19,925 nt of DNA from assembly GCA_946885435.1 (NCBI GenBank), contig CAMPGL010000022.1:1-19925 (forward strand). The letters run 5' to 3'. Shown here in pieces: positions 7,826 through 14,885 of the stretch (positions within the stretch are counted from its first letter, which is position 1; every line of letters begins with the position of its first letter). The notes under the pieces are model-generated. The model saw only the letters and a program-made list of their open reading frames with translations. It was not told the DNA's origin and made no database searches. Made by a program: the position numbers and the translations under genes. This stretch comes from an uncultured Brevundimonas sp. (lineage in GTDB: Bacteria > Pseudomonadota > Alphaproteobacteria > Caulobacterales > Caulobacteraceae).

Positions 7826-8293
7826 TCAGAGGGCCCGGACGGCCTCCAGCACTTCCGCGGCGTGGCCCTTGACCGAGACCTTTCGCCACACCCGCGCCAC
7901 GCGGCCCTCGGCGTCGATCAGGACGGTCGCGCGCTCGATCCCCATGTAGGTGCGGCCATAGAGTTGCTTCTCGACCCAGACGCCCCAGCCTTCGGTGACG
8001 TGGCCCTCTTCGTCGGAGGCCAGGACGACCTTGAGGTCGTGCTTGGCCTTGAACCGGTCGAGCTTCTTGACCGGATCGCGTGACACCCCGATGACGGTGG
8101 CGTCCGCGGCTTCGAAGTCTGGCAGGAGGCCCGAGAAGTCGATGGCCTCGTTGGTGCAGCCCGGCGTGTCGGCCTTCGGATAGAAGAAGACCACCACCGG
8201 CCGGCCCTTAAGACTGGCCAGCGAGATGCGCCCGCCGCCATCGGTCGGCAGGTCCAGGGAGGGGGCGTGCGCCCCTTCGGTCAGGTCGGTCAT
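7826..8293 (-). CDS. bcp: BCP-type thioredoxin-dependent peroxiredoxin
   Basis: This cytoplasmic thiol peroxidase reduces hydrogen peroxide and organic peroxides. It has 155 residues, normal for BCP/PrxQ. The thioredoxin-fold core contains [15 protein letters not shown], with peroxidatic Cys46 preceded by the Pro-Thr/Pro environment usual in peroxiredoxins. The classical BCP resolving cysteine five residues later is replaced by Ile (GCTNEAIDF), and no other Cys occurs in the protein. It must therefore work as a one-Cys enzyme needing an external thiol. ATG overlaps the tyrS stop by four bases (ATGA), so it is probably translated by reinitiation after tyrS. Confidence 0.94.
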   Translation of the reverse strand: MTDLTEGAHAPSLDLPTDGGGRISLASLKGRPVVVFFYPKADTPGCTNEAIDFSGLLPDFEAADATVIGVSRDPVKKLDRFKAKHDLKVVLASDEEGHVTEGWGVWVEKQLYGRTYMGIERATVLIDAEGRVARVWRKVSVKGHAAEVLEAVRAL

Positions 8294-9546
8294 ACGGGCC
8301 TCACGAGCACGATCTTCTTCTTGCCGGCGGCGAGCTTCAGAACGCCGTCGCCGGTCAGGTCGCCGGCCTCGATCAGGCGCGCGCCGTCCGCGATGGCCTG
8401 ATCGTTGAGCCGCAGGCCGCCGCCTTGGGCCAGGCGCCGCGCCTCGCCGTTGGACTGGGTCAGGCCGGCCCGGGTGGCCATCGCCGCGATCATGGCGCCG
8501 ATGACCTCATCGGCCGGAAGCTCCACCGTCGGCAGGTCCGCCGATAGCTTGCCCTGTTCGAAGGCGGCTTCGGCCGCGCCGCGGGCGTGAGCGGCGGCGT
8601 CCGCACCGTGCAGCATGGTGGTCGCCGCATCGGCCAGCGCCTTCTTGGCGTCGTTGATCTCGGCGCCTTGCAGCGCTTCCAGCCGCGCGACCTCGTCCAG
8701 CGGCAGGTCGGTGAACAGACGCAGGAACCGGCCCACGTCCGCGTCGTCGGCGTTCCGCCAGAACTGCCAGTAGTCGTAGGGGCTTAGTTGTTCGGCGTTC
8801 AGCCAGACCGCGCCTTGCGCCGTCTTGCCCATCTTGCCGCCCGAGGCCGTGGTCAGCAGCGGCGTGGTCAGGCCGAAGGCGGCCTTGTGGTCGACGCGGC
8901 GGACCAGGTCGACGCCCGAGACGATGTTGCCCCACTGGTCCGAGCCGCCCATCTGCAGGGTGACGTTGCGGGCGCGGTTCAGCTCGAGGAAGTCCACCGA
9001 CTGCATCAGCATGTAGTTGAACTCGAGGAAGGTCATCGGCTGCTCGCGCTCGAGGCGCAGCTTGACCGAGTCGAAGGCCAGCATCCGATTGACGGTGAAG
9101 TGCGTGCCGTACTCGCGCAGGAACTCGATGTAGCCGTAGCCGGACAACCAGGCGTCGTTGTCGAGCATGAGCGCGTCGGTCGGCCCGTCGCCGAACGTCA
9201 GGAACTTCTCGAAGACGGTCTGGATCGAGGAGATGTTCGACTGGATGGTTTCGTCGGTCAGCTGGGGCCGCGAGGCGTCTTTGCCGGTCGGGTCGCCGAC
9301 CTTGGTCGTGCCCCCGCCCATCAGCACGATCGGCCTGTGACCCGCCTGCTGGAGCCGGCGCAGCATCATGATCTGGATGAGCGAACCGACATGCAGCGAC
9401 GGCGCCGTGGCGTCGAAGCCGATGTAGCCGGTGACCACGCCCGCCTCGCAGGCGGCGTCCAGGTCGTCCGGATGGGTGATCTGATGGATGTAGCCGCGCG
9501 CCTGAAGCGTCTTCAGGAAGTCGGACTTGAAGGCGGGGTCGGTCAT
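8290..9546 (-). CDS. tyrS: Tyrosyl-tRNA synthetase
   Basis: This class I synthetase charges tRNA-Tyr. The 418-residue length fits bacterial TyrS. The nucleotide-binding HIGH-type motif is HVGS at 52-55 ([11 protein letters not shown]), and the KMSKS-type loop is KMGKT at 238-242. [10 protein letters not shown] at about 199-208 is the tyrosine-site signature. A C-terminal S4-like RNA-binding domain covers about 350-412. The ATG at 9546-9544 has GGAG six bases upstream (minus strand, 9556-9553). The 206-bp region upstream includes a hairpin and a short possible leader peptide with two Tyr codons. The downstream bcp gene overlaps the stop by four bases. Confidence 0.96.
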   Translation of the reverse strand: MTDPAFKSDFLKTLQARGYIHQITHPDDLDAACEAGVVTGYIGFDATAPSLHVGSLIQIMMLRRLQQAGHRPIVLMGGGTTKVGDPTGKDASRPQLTDETIQSNISSIQTVFEKFLTFGDGPTDALMLDNDAWLSGYGYIEFLREYGTHFTVNRMLAFDSVKLRLEREQPMTFLEFNYMLMQSVDFLELNRARNVTLQMGGSDQWGNIVSGVDLVRRVDHKAAFGLTTPLLTTASGGKMGKTAQGAVWLNAEQLSPYDYWQFWRNADDADVGRFLRLFTDLPLDEVARLEALQGAEINDAKKALADAATTMLHGADAAAHARGAAEAAFEQGKLSADLPTVELPADEVIGAMIAAMATRAGLTQSNGEARRLAQGGGLRLNDQAIADGARLIEAGDLTGDGVLKLAAGKKKIVLVRPV

Positions 9547-9568
9547 GGACGGCTCCGTTAGCAGGGAA

Positions 9569-9601
9569 GCCGGCGGGCGTCAGGGGGATTTGCGCGCCGG
9601 C
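9569..9601 (-). promoter_or_regulatory. Hairpin in the tyrS leader
   Basis: On the minus strand GCCGGCG (9601-9595) can pair with CGCCGGC (9575-9569) around a 19-nt loop. It is followed by TTCCCTGCT and then by the tyrS ribosome binding site. It sits between a possible Tyr-rich leader peptide and tyrS, the place where an attenuator or translational switch would be. GC-rich sequence forms such stems easily, so function is unproven. Confidence 0.35.
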
Positions 9602-9632
9602 GGGTGCGGCGCATGGGATCGCGGGCCGCTCG

Positions 9633-9683
9633 CTAGGACAGCGGGCGGTAATAGAGGCCGGGAAGGGCGCGGGCGGCGATCAT
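9633..9683 (-). CDS. Possible 16-residue tyrS leader peptide
   Basis: A short frame on the minus strand reads MIAARALPGLYYRPLS and stops 86 nt before tyrS. Codons 11 and 12 are adjacent Tyr codons (TAT TAC), and 14 of its 16 codons end in G or C, like real genes here. Leader peptides rich in the cognate amino acid control many amino-acid genes by ribosome stalling, so one before tyrS would make sense. No Shine-Dalgarno precedes the ATG. A TTGACC at 9719-9714 would place transcription start near the ATG, which would make this a leaderless message; the matching -10 is poor. It may be chance. Confidence 0.3.
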   Translation of the reverse strand: MIAARALPGLYYRPLS

Positions 9684-9752
9684 GGCGCTTCGCTACCGGT
9701 CAGCGGAATGTATGGTCAAGTCCTGGTCGCACCTCGCGACCCTGGAGGTTCA

Positions 9753-10013
9753 ATGAACCGTCGTTGGATTCATGCCGGCGGGCTGGCGCTGGTCACGCTC
9801 GCGATCGTCTGGCTGGCGGGCGAGGCGTCGATCGCCGCCCTGATGCTCGCCGGGGGAGGCGGCCTGCTGTTGGCCGTGCTCGGCGCCGCGCCGCTGATCC
9901 TGCTGGTGCTCTCGTGGCTTCTCTGGGCGGTGCGGCGCTATGGCTGGGCCTGGGGCCTGGCGATCTCCTCGGGCCTCGCAGCCGTGCTCGTAAGCGTCTT
10001 CATCCTTGGTTGA
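9753..10013 (+). CDS. Small three-helix membrane protein, unknown function
   Basis: The predicted protein has 86 residues and is almost entirely hydrophobic, with three likely membrane helices at about 8-22, 26-58 (probably one long or two short segments) and 66-85, and a basic MNRR N-terminus. ATG 9753 is chosen because GGAGG lies at about 9743-9747, five bases upstream; a frame-extending ATG at 9708 lacks such a site. I do not recognise a family. It is the first gene of a plus-strand set, 28 bp before the DOMON-like gene, which suggests co-transcription. Confidence 0.7.
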   Translation: MNRRWIHAGGLALVTLAIVWLAGEASIAALMLAGGGGLLLAVLGAAPLILLVLSWLLWAVRRYGWAWGLAISSGLAAVLVSVFILG

Positions 10014-10041
10014 GCGCCTGGCCCTGTTCCTGATCTGAACG

Positions 10042-10554
10042 ATGGAAGCGCAGCTCATTCCGCACCCCACGACGGCCGACGGGCCCGTCCGGTCGATCCG
10101 TGTCCTGATCGACGAAGGCGAGGGCCAGGGGCTGCTGCTGCGGTACGTCGTCCAAGGGGAGATAGATCGGATCCGCTGGCCGGAGGCGGCGGCCGGGGGG
10201 CGCGCCGACGAGCTCTGGCGCCACACCTGTTTCGAGGCCTTCGCGCCCGCTCGCGAGGGATATCGCGAATACAATCTCTCATCGTCGGGTCAGTGGGCGA
10301 CCTACGCCTTCGAGGGCTATAGGCGTGGCATGCGCGCGGCGCCTGAGACGGCGTCGGTCCGGGGCCTGGAGGTCCGCGAGGGCGAGGCGGTCTTCGACGC
10401 CTGGATCGAACTGCCCGGGGGGGATCGCGGGCGTCTCGCCCTCTCCGCCGTCATCGAGACCACCGCTGGCGAAAAGTCCTACTGGGCCCTGGCCCATCCG
10501 TCCGATAAGCCGGACTTTCATCACCCCGACTCCTTCGTCCTGGAGCTTCCATGA
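10042..10554 (+). CDS. DOMON-like domain protein
   Basis: The 170-residue protein looks like the single-domain DOMON-like proteins found in Proteobacteria, which have a beta-sandwich fold related to haem- or sugar-binding DOMON domains. Recognisable pieces are ELWRHTCFEAFAP at about 57-69, YREYNLSSSGQWATYAFEGY at about 74-93, and a closing ALAHPSDKPDFHHPDSFVLE near 148-167. No signal peptide or membrane segment is seen, so it is predicted to be cytoplasmic. Its stop overlaps the namZ start by four bases (ATGA), so the two are likely made together. A ligand for this subgroup is not known to me; haem or a carbohydrate is only suggested by the fold. Confidence 0.8.
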   Translation: MEAQLIPHPTTADGPVRSIRVLIDEGEGQGLLLRYVVQGEIDRIRWPEAAAGGRADELWRHTCFEAFAPAREGYREYNLSSSGQWATYAFEGYRRGMRAAPETASVRGLEVREGEAVFDAWIELPGGDRGRLALSAVIETTAGEKSYWALAHPSDKPDFHHPDSFVLELP

Positions 10555-11753
10555 AGTTCGGCATCGATCGCCTGCTTTCCGAGCCTGAACAGCGGGCGGC
10601 CCTGCGCGGGCGGCGCGTCGCGCTGCTGGCGCATCCGGCGTCGGTCACGGCCGGGCTGACGCATTCGATGGATGCGCTGGCGGCCTGCCCGGATATCAAG
10701 CTCTCGGCCGCGTTCGGGCCGCAGCACGGCATCCGGGGCGAGAAGCAGGACAATATGGTGGAGTCCGACGACTTCACCGATCCGGTCCACGGTGTGCCGG
10801 TGTTCAGCCTATACGGCGAGGTGCGCCGCCCGACGGGCCAGTCGATGCACACCTTCGACGTTCTGCTGGTCGATCTGCAGGACCTGGGCTGCCGCATCTA
10901 CACCTTCATCACGACCCTGCTCTATGTGCTCGAGGCCGCGGCCGAGCACGGCAAGACGGTCTGGGTGCTGGACCGCCCCAATCCGGCGGGCCGGCCCGTC
11001 GAGGGGCTGACGCTGCGCCCCGGCTGGGAGAGCTTCGTGGGCGCGGGACCCATCCCCATGCGCCACGGGCTCACGCTCGGCGAACTCGGCCGCTGGTTCA
11101 TCGACCATTTCAAGCTCGATCTCGAATACCGGGTCATCGAGATGGAGGGCTATCGGCCTGACGAGGAGCCGGGCTTCGGCTGGCCGCTCGGCGAGCGCGC
11201 CTGGGTCAACCCCAGCCCGAACGCCGCCAACCTGTGGATGGCCCGGGCCTACGCCGGCACCGTCATGCTGGAAGGCGCGACCCTGTCGGAGGGGCGGGGG
11301 ACGACCCGGCCGCTGGAGTTGTTCGGCGCGCCCGACATCGACGCCCGCGCCGTCCTGTCGGAGATGCAGTCCCTGGCCCCGCGCTGGCTGGAGGGATGCC
11401 GGCTGCGCGAATGCTGGTTCCAGCCCACCTTCCACAAGCACGAGGGCAAGCTCTGCAACGGCGTCCAGATCCACACCGAGGACCCGTCCTACGACCATGA
11501 GGCCTTCAGGCCGTGGCGGCTGCAGGCCCTGGCCTTCAAGGCCATCCGGCGGCTCCAGCCCGACTATCCGCTCTGGCGCGACTTCCCGTACGAATACGTC
11601 TTCGACAAGCTGGCCATCGACGTGATCAACGGCGGTCCGGGCCTGCGCGAATGGGTCGACGACCCGGCGTCGGCCCCGGCCGACCTCGACGCCCTGACGA
11701 CGCCGGACGAAGCGGCCTGGCTGGAAGAGCGCCGGCCCTACCTGATCTATTGA
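10551..11753 (+). CDS. namZ: DUF1343 protein, NamZ-type exo-N-acetylmuramidase
   Basis: Members of this family (GH171), defined with Bacillus subtilis NamZ, remove MurNAc from the non-reducing end of peptidoglycan fragments. The 400-residue protein covers the full family: a Rossmann-like N-terminal half with GRRVALLAHPASVT (about 20-33), FGPQHGIRGEKQDNMVES (about 56-73), DVLLVDLQDLGCRIYTF (about 103-119) and VLDRPNPAGR (about 139-148), then a C-terminal half with WVNPSPNAANLW and EGRGTTRPLELFGAP. There is no signal peptide, so it should act in the cytoplasm on imported wall fragments, unlike the secreted Bacillus enzyme. It overlaps the DOMON-like gene upstream (ATGA) and the permease gene downstream (TTGA). 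Activity is inferred from the family. Confidence 0.88.
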   Translation: MKFGIDRLLSEPEQRAALRGRRVALLAHPASVTAGLTHSMDALAACPDIKLSAAFGPQHGIRGEKQDNMVESDDFTDPVHGVPVFSLYGEVRRPTGQSMHTFDVLLVDLQDLGCRIYTFITTLLYVLEAAAEHGKTVWVLDRPNPAGRPVEGLTLRPGWESFVGAGPIPMRHGLTLGELGRWFIDHFKLDLEYRVIEMEGYRPDEEPGFGWPLGERAWVNPSPNAANLWMARAYAGTVMLEGATLSEGRGTTRPLELFGAPDIDARAVLSEMQSLAPRWLEGCRLRECWFQPTFHKHEGKLCNGVQIHTEDPSYDHEAFRPWRLQALAFKAIRRLQPDYPLWRDFPYEYVFDKLAIDVINGGPGLREWVDDPASAPADLDALTTPDEAAWLEERRPYLIY

Positions 11754-12706
11754 GCGGCCTGTCGCCCCGGTTCGCCGGCGTCGCCTGCGGGGTTGGCTCA
11801 GGCGCCCTGTGGGGACTGGTCTTCCTCGCTCCCAAGCTCGTGCCGGACGCCTCGCCGCTGCTGATGGCGGTCGGGCGGTATCTGGCCTACGGCCTGCTGG
11901 CGCTGATGCTGGTCGCCCCGCGCTGGCGACGCGTCACAGCCGCGCTCGATAGCCGGGCCTGGCTGGGCCTGATCTGGCTCAGCCTGGTCGGCAACCTCGT
12001 CTATTTCGTGCTGGTGGTCCTCGGCGTGCACCTGGCCGGCGTGGCGGCCACCGCCCTGATCGTCGGCATGGTGCCCGTGGCCGTAACCCTCTGGGGTCTC
12101 AGGGACCCCGACGCCGCGCCCCTGGCTCGCCTGGTGGCGCCGCTGTCGCTGGCGGTGCTGTCGGTGGTGTTGATCGGCCACGAGGCGCTCGGCCGGGAGG
12201 GCATGGGCGGGGATCCTCGGGCCATTCTGCTCGGTCTTGGCTGCGCCCTCGGCGCGCTCGCCTGCTGGTCCGCCTTCGCCGTGGACAATAGCCGCTGGCT
12301 CGATCGGCTGCCGGGCGTGACGGCGCACGACTGGTCACTCCTGCTGGGCGTGGCGACCGGCGCCCTGTCGCTGCTGCTGCTGCCCGCCGCCGCCCTGGTC
12401 CCCGGGACGGGGTTCGGGGTTGACGATCTGTGGACCTTCGCCGCCGTCAGCGCGGCGGTGGCGTTCGGCGCCTCCATCCTCGGCAACGCCCTGTGGAACC
12501 GAGCCAGCCAGCTCCTGCCGCTCACCCTGCTGGGCCAGATGATCGTCTTCGAGACCCTGTTCGCCTTCCTCTACGGATTCGTCTTCGAACAGCGCTGGCC
12601 GACGGTTCTCGAGCTGATCGCCGTCGCCCTGATGATCGTCGGCGTCGTCTGGTGCGTCAGGGCCCATGCGCCGGTCCGCGAGCCGCTGGCCGAGGCGGAC
12701 CGCTAG
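11750..12706 (+). CDS. EamA/DMT-superfamily permease
   Basis: This inner-membrane protein of the drug/metabolite transporter superfamily has 318 residues and about ten hydrophobic helices, in the usual two five-helix repeats (for example LWGLVFLAPKL near 20, GVHLAGVAATALIVGMVPVA near 95, and LLGQMIVFETLFAFLYGFVF near 260). Homologues export or import metabolites; the substrate here is unknown. The start is taken as TTG at 11750, overlapping the namZ stop as TTGA, because the frame upstream of it gives only Arg- and Pro-rich residues antisense to membrane-protein logic, while residues after it match the family. No separate ribosome binding site is seen, so translation likely depends on namZ. 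Coupling to namZ hints at a wall-sugar substrate. Confidence 0.88.
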   Translation: MSGLSPRFAGVACGVGSGALWGLVFLAPKLVPDASPLLMAVGRYLAYGLLALMLVAPRWRRVTAALDSRAWLGLIWLSLVGNLVYFVLVVLGVHLAGVAATALIVGMVPVAVTLWGLRDPDAAPLARLVAPLSLAVLSVVLIGHEALGREGMGGDPRAILLGLGCALGALACWSAFAVDNSRWLDRLPGVTAHDWSLLLGVATGALSLLLLPAAALVPGTGFGVDDLWTFAAVSAAVAFGASILGNALWNRASQLLPLTLLGQMIVFETLFAFLYGFVFEQRWPTVLELIAVALMIVGVVWCVRAHAPVREPLAEADR

Positions 12707-12727
12707 GGCGCGGCAAGACTTTCCTGT

Positions 12728-12764
12728 GGGGCGCGGACGGGTCGGCACGGCTTGCCCGCGCCCC
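12728..12764 (+). promoter_or_regulatory. Inverted repeat after the permease gene / upstream of flagellin
   Basis: GGGGCGCGG (12728-12736) and CCGCGCCCC (12756-12764) are perfect 9-bp inverted arms. Inside is a smaller GGCA-N5-TGCC repeat (12744-12756). As RNA it could terminate the namZ operon 21 nt after the permease stop. As DNA it lies about 80-115 bp before the predicted flagellin transcription start, where the activator FlbD binds ftr elements in Caulobacter. Which role applies cannot be settled from the sequence. Confidence 0.4.
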
Positions 12765-12818
12765 GCTCGCAGGGGCGGAAATCCCGAGAGAATACAGAGC
12801 TTCGGCTGGGCCGCGGTC

Positions 12819-12833
12819 TGGCCCCGTCCTTGC
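12819..12833 (+). promoter_or_regulatory. Sigma-54-type promoter for flagellin
   Basis: TGGC (12819-12822), seven bases, TTGC (12830-12833) matches the core of the sigma-54 consensus TGGCACG-N4-TTGC, with exact -24/-12 spacing. Transcription would start near 12845, about 69 nt before the flagellin ATG. Late flagellar genes in Caulobacter use sigma-54 promoters, so context agrees. Confidence 0.7.
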
Positions 12834-12913
12834 GCGTCCGCGGGCGAGCCAGAACGTGCTCGGCGGCCAGAAAGCGCCGCTCCAAACCCCGACCAGAATG
12901 GAAGGATGACCGA

Positions 12914-13744
12914 ATGCCCAGCAGCTCGGTGAATACGAACGTGGGCGCGATGATCGCGCTCCAGAACCTGAACAAGACGAACGTGGAACTGGCGACGACT
13001 CAGAACCGCATCAACACCGGCTTGAAGGTGGCCAGCGCCAAGGACAACGGCGCGATCTGGGCGATCGCCCAGTCGCAACGGTCCGAGGTGTCGGCGCTCT
13101 CGGTGGTCCAGAACTCCCTGGACCGCGGCAAGTCGGCCGTGGATGTGGCGGTCGCCGCCGGTGAGAGCATCTCGGACCTTCTCATTCAGCTGAAGGAGAA
13201 GGCCCTGGCGGCCAAGGATTCCTCGATCGACACGGCGGCTCGCAACGCCCTGAACGAGGACTTCAAGGCCATCCGCGACCAGATCGCCAAGACGGTCTCG
13301 AACGCCGAATTCAACGGGATCAACCTGCTGAAGTCCGGCGCCACGACCTTCAAGGCCCTGGCCAATGCGGACGGCTCGTCCACGATCGACGTGGCGGCGG
13401 AGATCATGAAGCTGTCGGGCACGGTCGTGACCGTGACCTCGACGGAAGTGATCGACACCCTGACCAAGGCTACGGCGGTGCTCACCAAGGTGGACGCCTC
13501 CATCGCCAACGTCTCCGCCTCGCTCGCCCGCATGGGGACGGCGTCCAAGTCGCTCGACACCCACCGCACCTTCGTGTCCAAGCTCCAGGACTCGTTGACG
13601 GCGGGGGTCGGCAATCTGGTCGACGCCGACCTGGCGAAGGAAAGCGCCAAGCTCCAGGCTCTGCAGACCAAGCAGCAGCTCGGGGTTCAGGCCCTGTCCA
13701 TCGCCAACCAGGCGCCGCAGATCATCATGCGCCTGTTCCAGTAG
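12914..13744 (+). CDS. Flagellin
   Basis: This is a filament subunit exported by the flagellar type III system. It has 276 residues, the short size of Caulobacter-type flagellins, which lack a large surface-exposed D2/D3 domain. The conserved N-terminal helices begin SSSVNTNVGAMIALQNLNKT and include QNRINTGLKVASAKDNGAIW; the C-terminal helix includes LAKESAKLQALQTKQQLGVQ and ends in ANQAPQIIMRLFQ. The middle (about 145-200) is the variable part. ATG 12914 is chosen because GGAAGGA lies seven bases upstream and the protein then starts like other flagellins; the frame is open farther upstream but gives an Arg-rich, non-flagellin extension. No flaF or flbT gene is adjacent, so this is an isolated flagellin copy. 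Confidence 0.95.
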   Translation: MPSSSVNTNVGAMIALQNLNKTNVELATTQNRINTGLKVASAKDNGAIWAIAQSQRSEVSALSVVQNSLDRGKSAVDVAVAAGESISDLLIQLKEKALAAKDSSIDTAARNALNEDFKAIRDQIAKTVSNAEFNGINLLKSGATTFKALANADGSSTIDVAAEIMKLSGTVVTVTSTEVIDTLTKATAVLTKVDASIANVSASLARMGTASKSLDTHRTFVSKLQDSLTAGVGNLVDADLAKESAKLQALQTKQQLGVQALSIANQAPQIIMRLFQ

Positions 13745-13766
13745 GGGCTGTCAGGTTCGAACCAGG

Positions 13767-13794
13767 AGGGCCGGGCGGGCGACCGTCCGGCCCT
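13767..13794. terminator. Strong terminator hairpin between flagellin and GH10 gene
   Basis: AGGGCCGGGCGG (13767-13778) pairs with CCGTCCGGCCCT (13783-13794) in a 12-bp stem with one G-U pair and a GCGA tetraloop (GNRA class on the plus strand). It lies in the 58-bp gap between convergent stop codons and could serve both genes. The following bases are only partly T-rich. Confidence 0.7.
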
Positions 13795-13802
13795 TCGCCT
13801 GT

Positions 13803-14885
13803 TCAGGCCCTGAGCGCCTCGACCACCGCCCAGAAGGTGGGCTTGGGCGCTCCCTCGTCATCGAACATCAGCGGCGCGTCGGTCCGATCGCCGCCGTAGT
13901 ATTCCATGCGCACCCAGGACTCCGTGTCGCGCACGCCCCAGATGGTGAAGGCGTACTGCTGGGCAGCGGGCAGGGCGGAATAGGCCTCGATCGCCTCTTC
14001 GTAGAGGCGGACCTGAGCGGCTTCCTTCTGGCTCCGTGATCGCAGGTCCAGGCCGTCGGTCTGCAGCGACACGTCGAACTCCGACACGTGCAGGGGCAGG
14101 CCGAAGGAGGCCAGGTCGCGGATGGCGGCGGTGATCTGGCCGGGCGCCAGGTCCGCTCTCACGTGGCTCTGGTTGCCCACGCCGGTGATCGGCACGCCGC
14201 GGTTCAGCATGTCCTCGATCAGCCGCATGAAGGTGAGGCGCTTCCTGGGATTGCTCTCCAAGTCGTAGTCGTTGACGAACAGGATGGCGTTCGGATCCGT
14301 CTCCCGAGCGACCTCGAAGGCCCGGGCGAAGTGACCTTCCTGGCCGAGGTTGCGGCTCCACAGGGATTCGCGCAGGCCCTCGCCGTCGGTGTTCACCGGC
14401 TCATTGACCACGTCCCAGCCGCGGATGCGACCGGCGTAGCGGCCGACGACCTCGCGGATATGGGCGTCGTAGGCGACCTCCATGGCCCGGCGCGAGCCGT
14501 CCATGCGCTCGAACCACTGCGGCGTGTCAGCGTACCAGATCAGGGTGTGACCCTGCATGGTCTGGTTGTTGCGGCGGCAGAAGTCCGCGATCCGGTCCGG
14601 CCCGTCGAAGCGCAGCCGGCCGTCCGGCTGGACCAAGTACTCCATCTTCAGCTCGTAGCCGGTGGTGATCTGGTCGAACTGGGTCGAGGCCAGCTCAGTG
14701 ATGACCGGCACGGCGAACTGGTCGGTGACGATCTGGGTCCCGATAGGGAAGGGGGCGAGGTCCCGTAGCCGAGGCAGGGGCCCGCCGGGCCGGGCCTGGG
14801 CCGTCGCGCCGCCGGCCTGGTCGCAGGCGACCAGCGCCAGGCTGGAGGCCAGCAGGGCGCGCCGGGACAGGGCCTGACGGCTCAA
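13803..14885 (-). CDS. GH10 endo-1,4-beta-xylanase-like lipoprotein
   Basis: Family 10 glycosidases cut beta-1,4-linked polysaccharides with retention. Counted from TTG at 14885, the protein has 360 residues. The N-terminus contains LSRRALLASSLALVAC: a twin-arginine motif, a hydrophobic stretch and a lipobox ending at Cys21, followed by Asp. This predicts Tat export and lipid anchoring. The GH10 barrel fills residues about 45-355, with acid/base Glu162 in WDVVNEP and nucleophile Glu269 in LHVSEFDV; HTLIWYADTPQW and FVNDYDLES are further GH10 landmarks. The TTG start overlaps the stop of the glycosyltransferase gene (TTGA) and places the signal peptide at the N-terminus; a longer frame would bury it behind about 47 Arg/Pro-rich residues. 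Linkage to a glycosyltransferase suggests action on a self-made polysaccharide rather than plant xylan. Confidence 0.9.
   Translation of the reverse strand: MSRQALSRRALLASSLALVACDQAGGATAQARPGGPLPRLRDLAPFPIGTQIVTDQFAVPVITELASTQFDQITTGYELKMEYLVQPDGRLRFDGPDRIADFCRRNNQTMQGHTLIWYADTPQWFERMDGSRRAMEVAYDAHIREVVGRYAGRIRGWDVVNEPVNTDGEGLRESLWSRNLGQEGHFARAFEVARETDPNAILFVNDYDLESNPRKRLTFMRLIEDMLNRGVPITGVGNQSHVRADLAPGQITAAIRDLASFGLPLHVSEFDVSLQTDGLDLRSRSQKEAAQVRLYEEAIEAYSALPAAQQYAFTIWGVRDTESWVRMEYYGGDRTDAPLMFDDEGAPKPTFWAVVEALRA

Noticed and set aside
10042..10554. DOMON-like gene as part of murB or a wall-synthesis enzyme fusion
   Set aside because: Databases name a 'murB-like' DOMON subgroup, but no oxidoreductase domain is present here, so no such function was assigned.
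11513..11749. N-terminal extension of the EamA permease
   Set aside because: The region is inside namZ in another frame and encodes an Arg/Pro-rich stretch without membrane character.
12752..12913. N-terminal extension of flagellin to an upstream TTG
   Set aside because: It would place the sigma-54 promoter inside the gene and add 54 Arg-rich residues before a normal flagellin start that has its own ribosome binding site.
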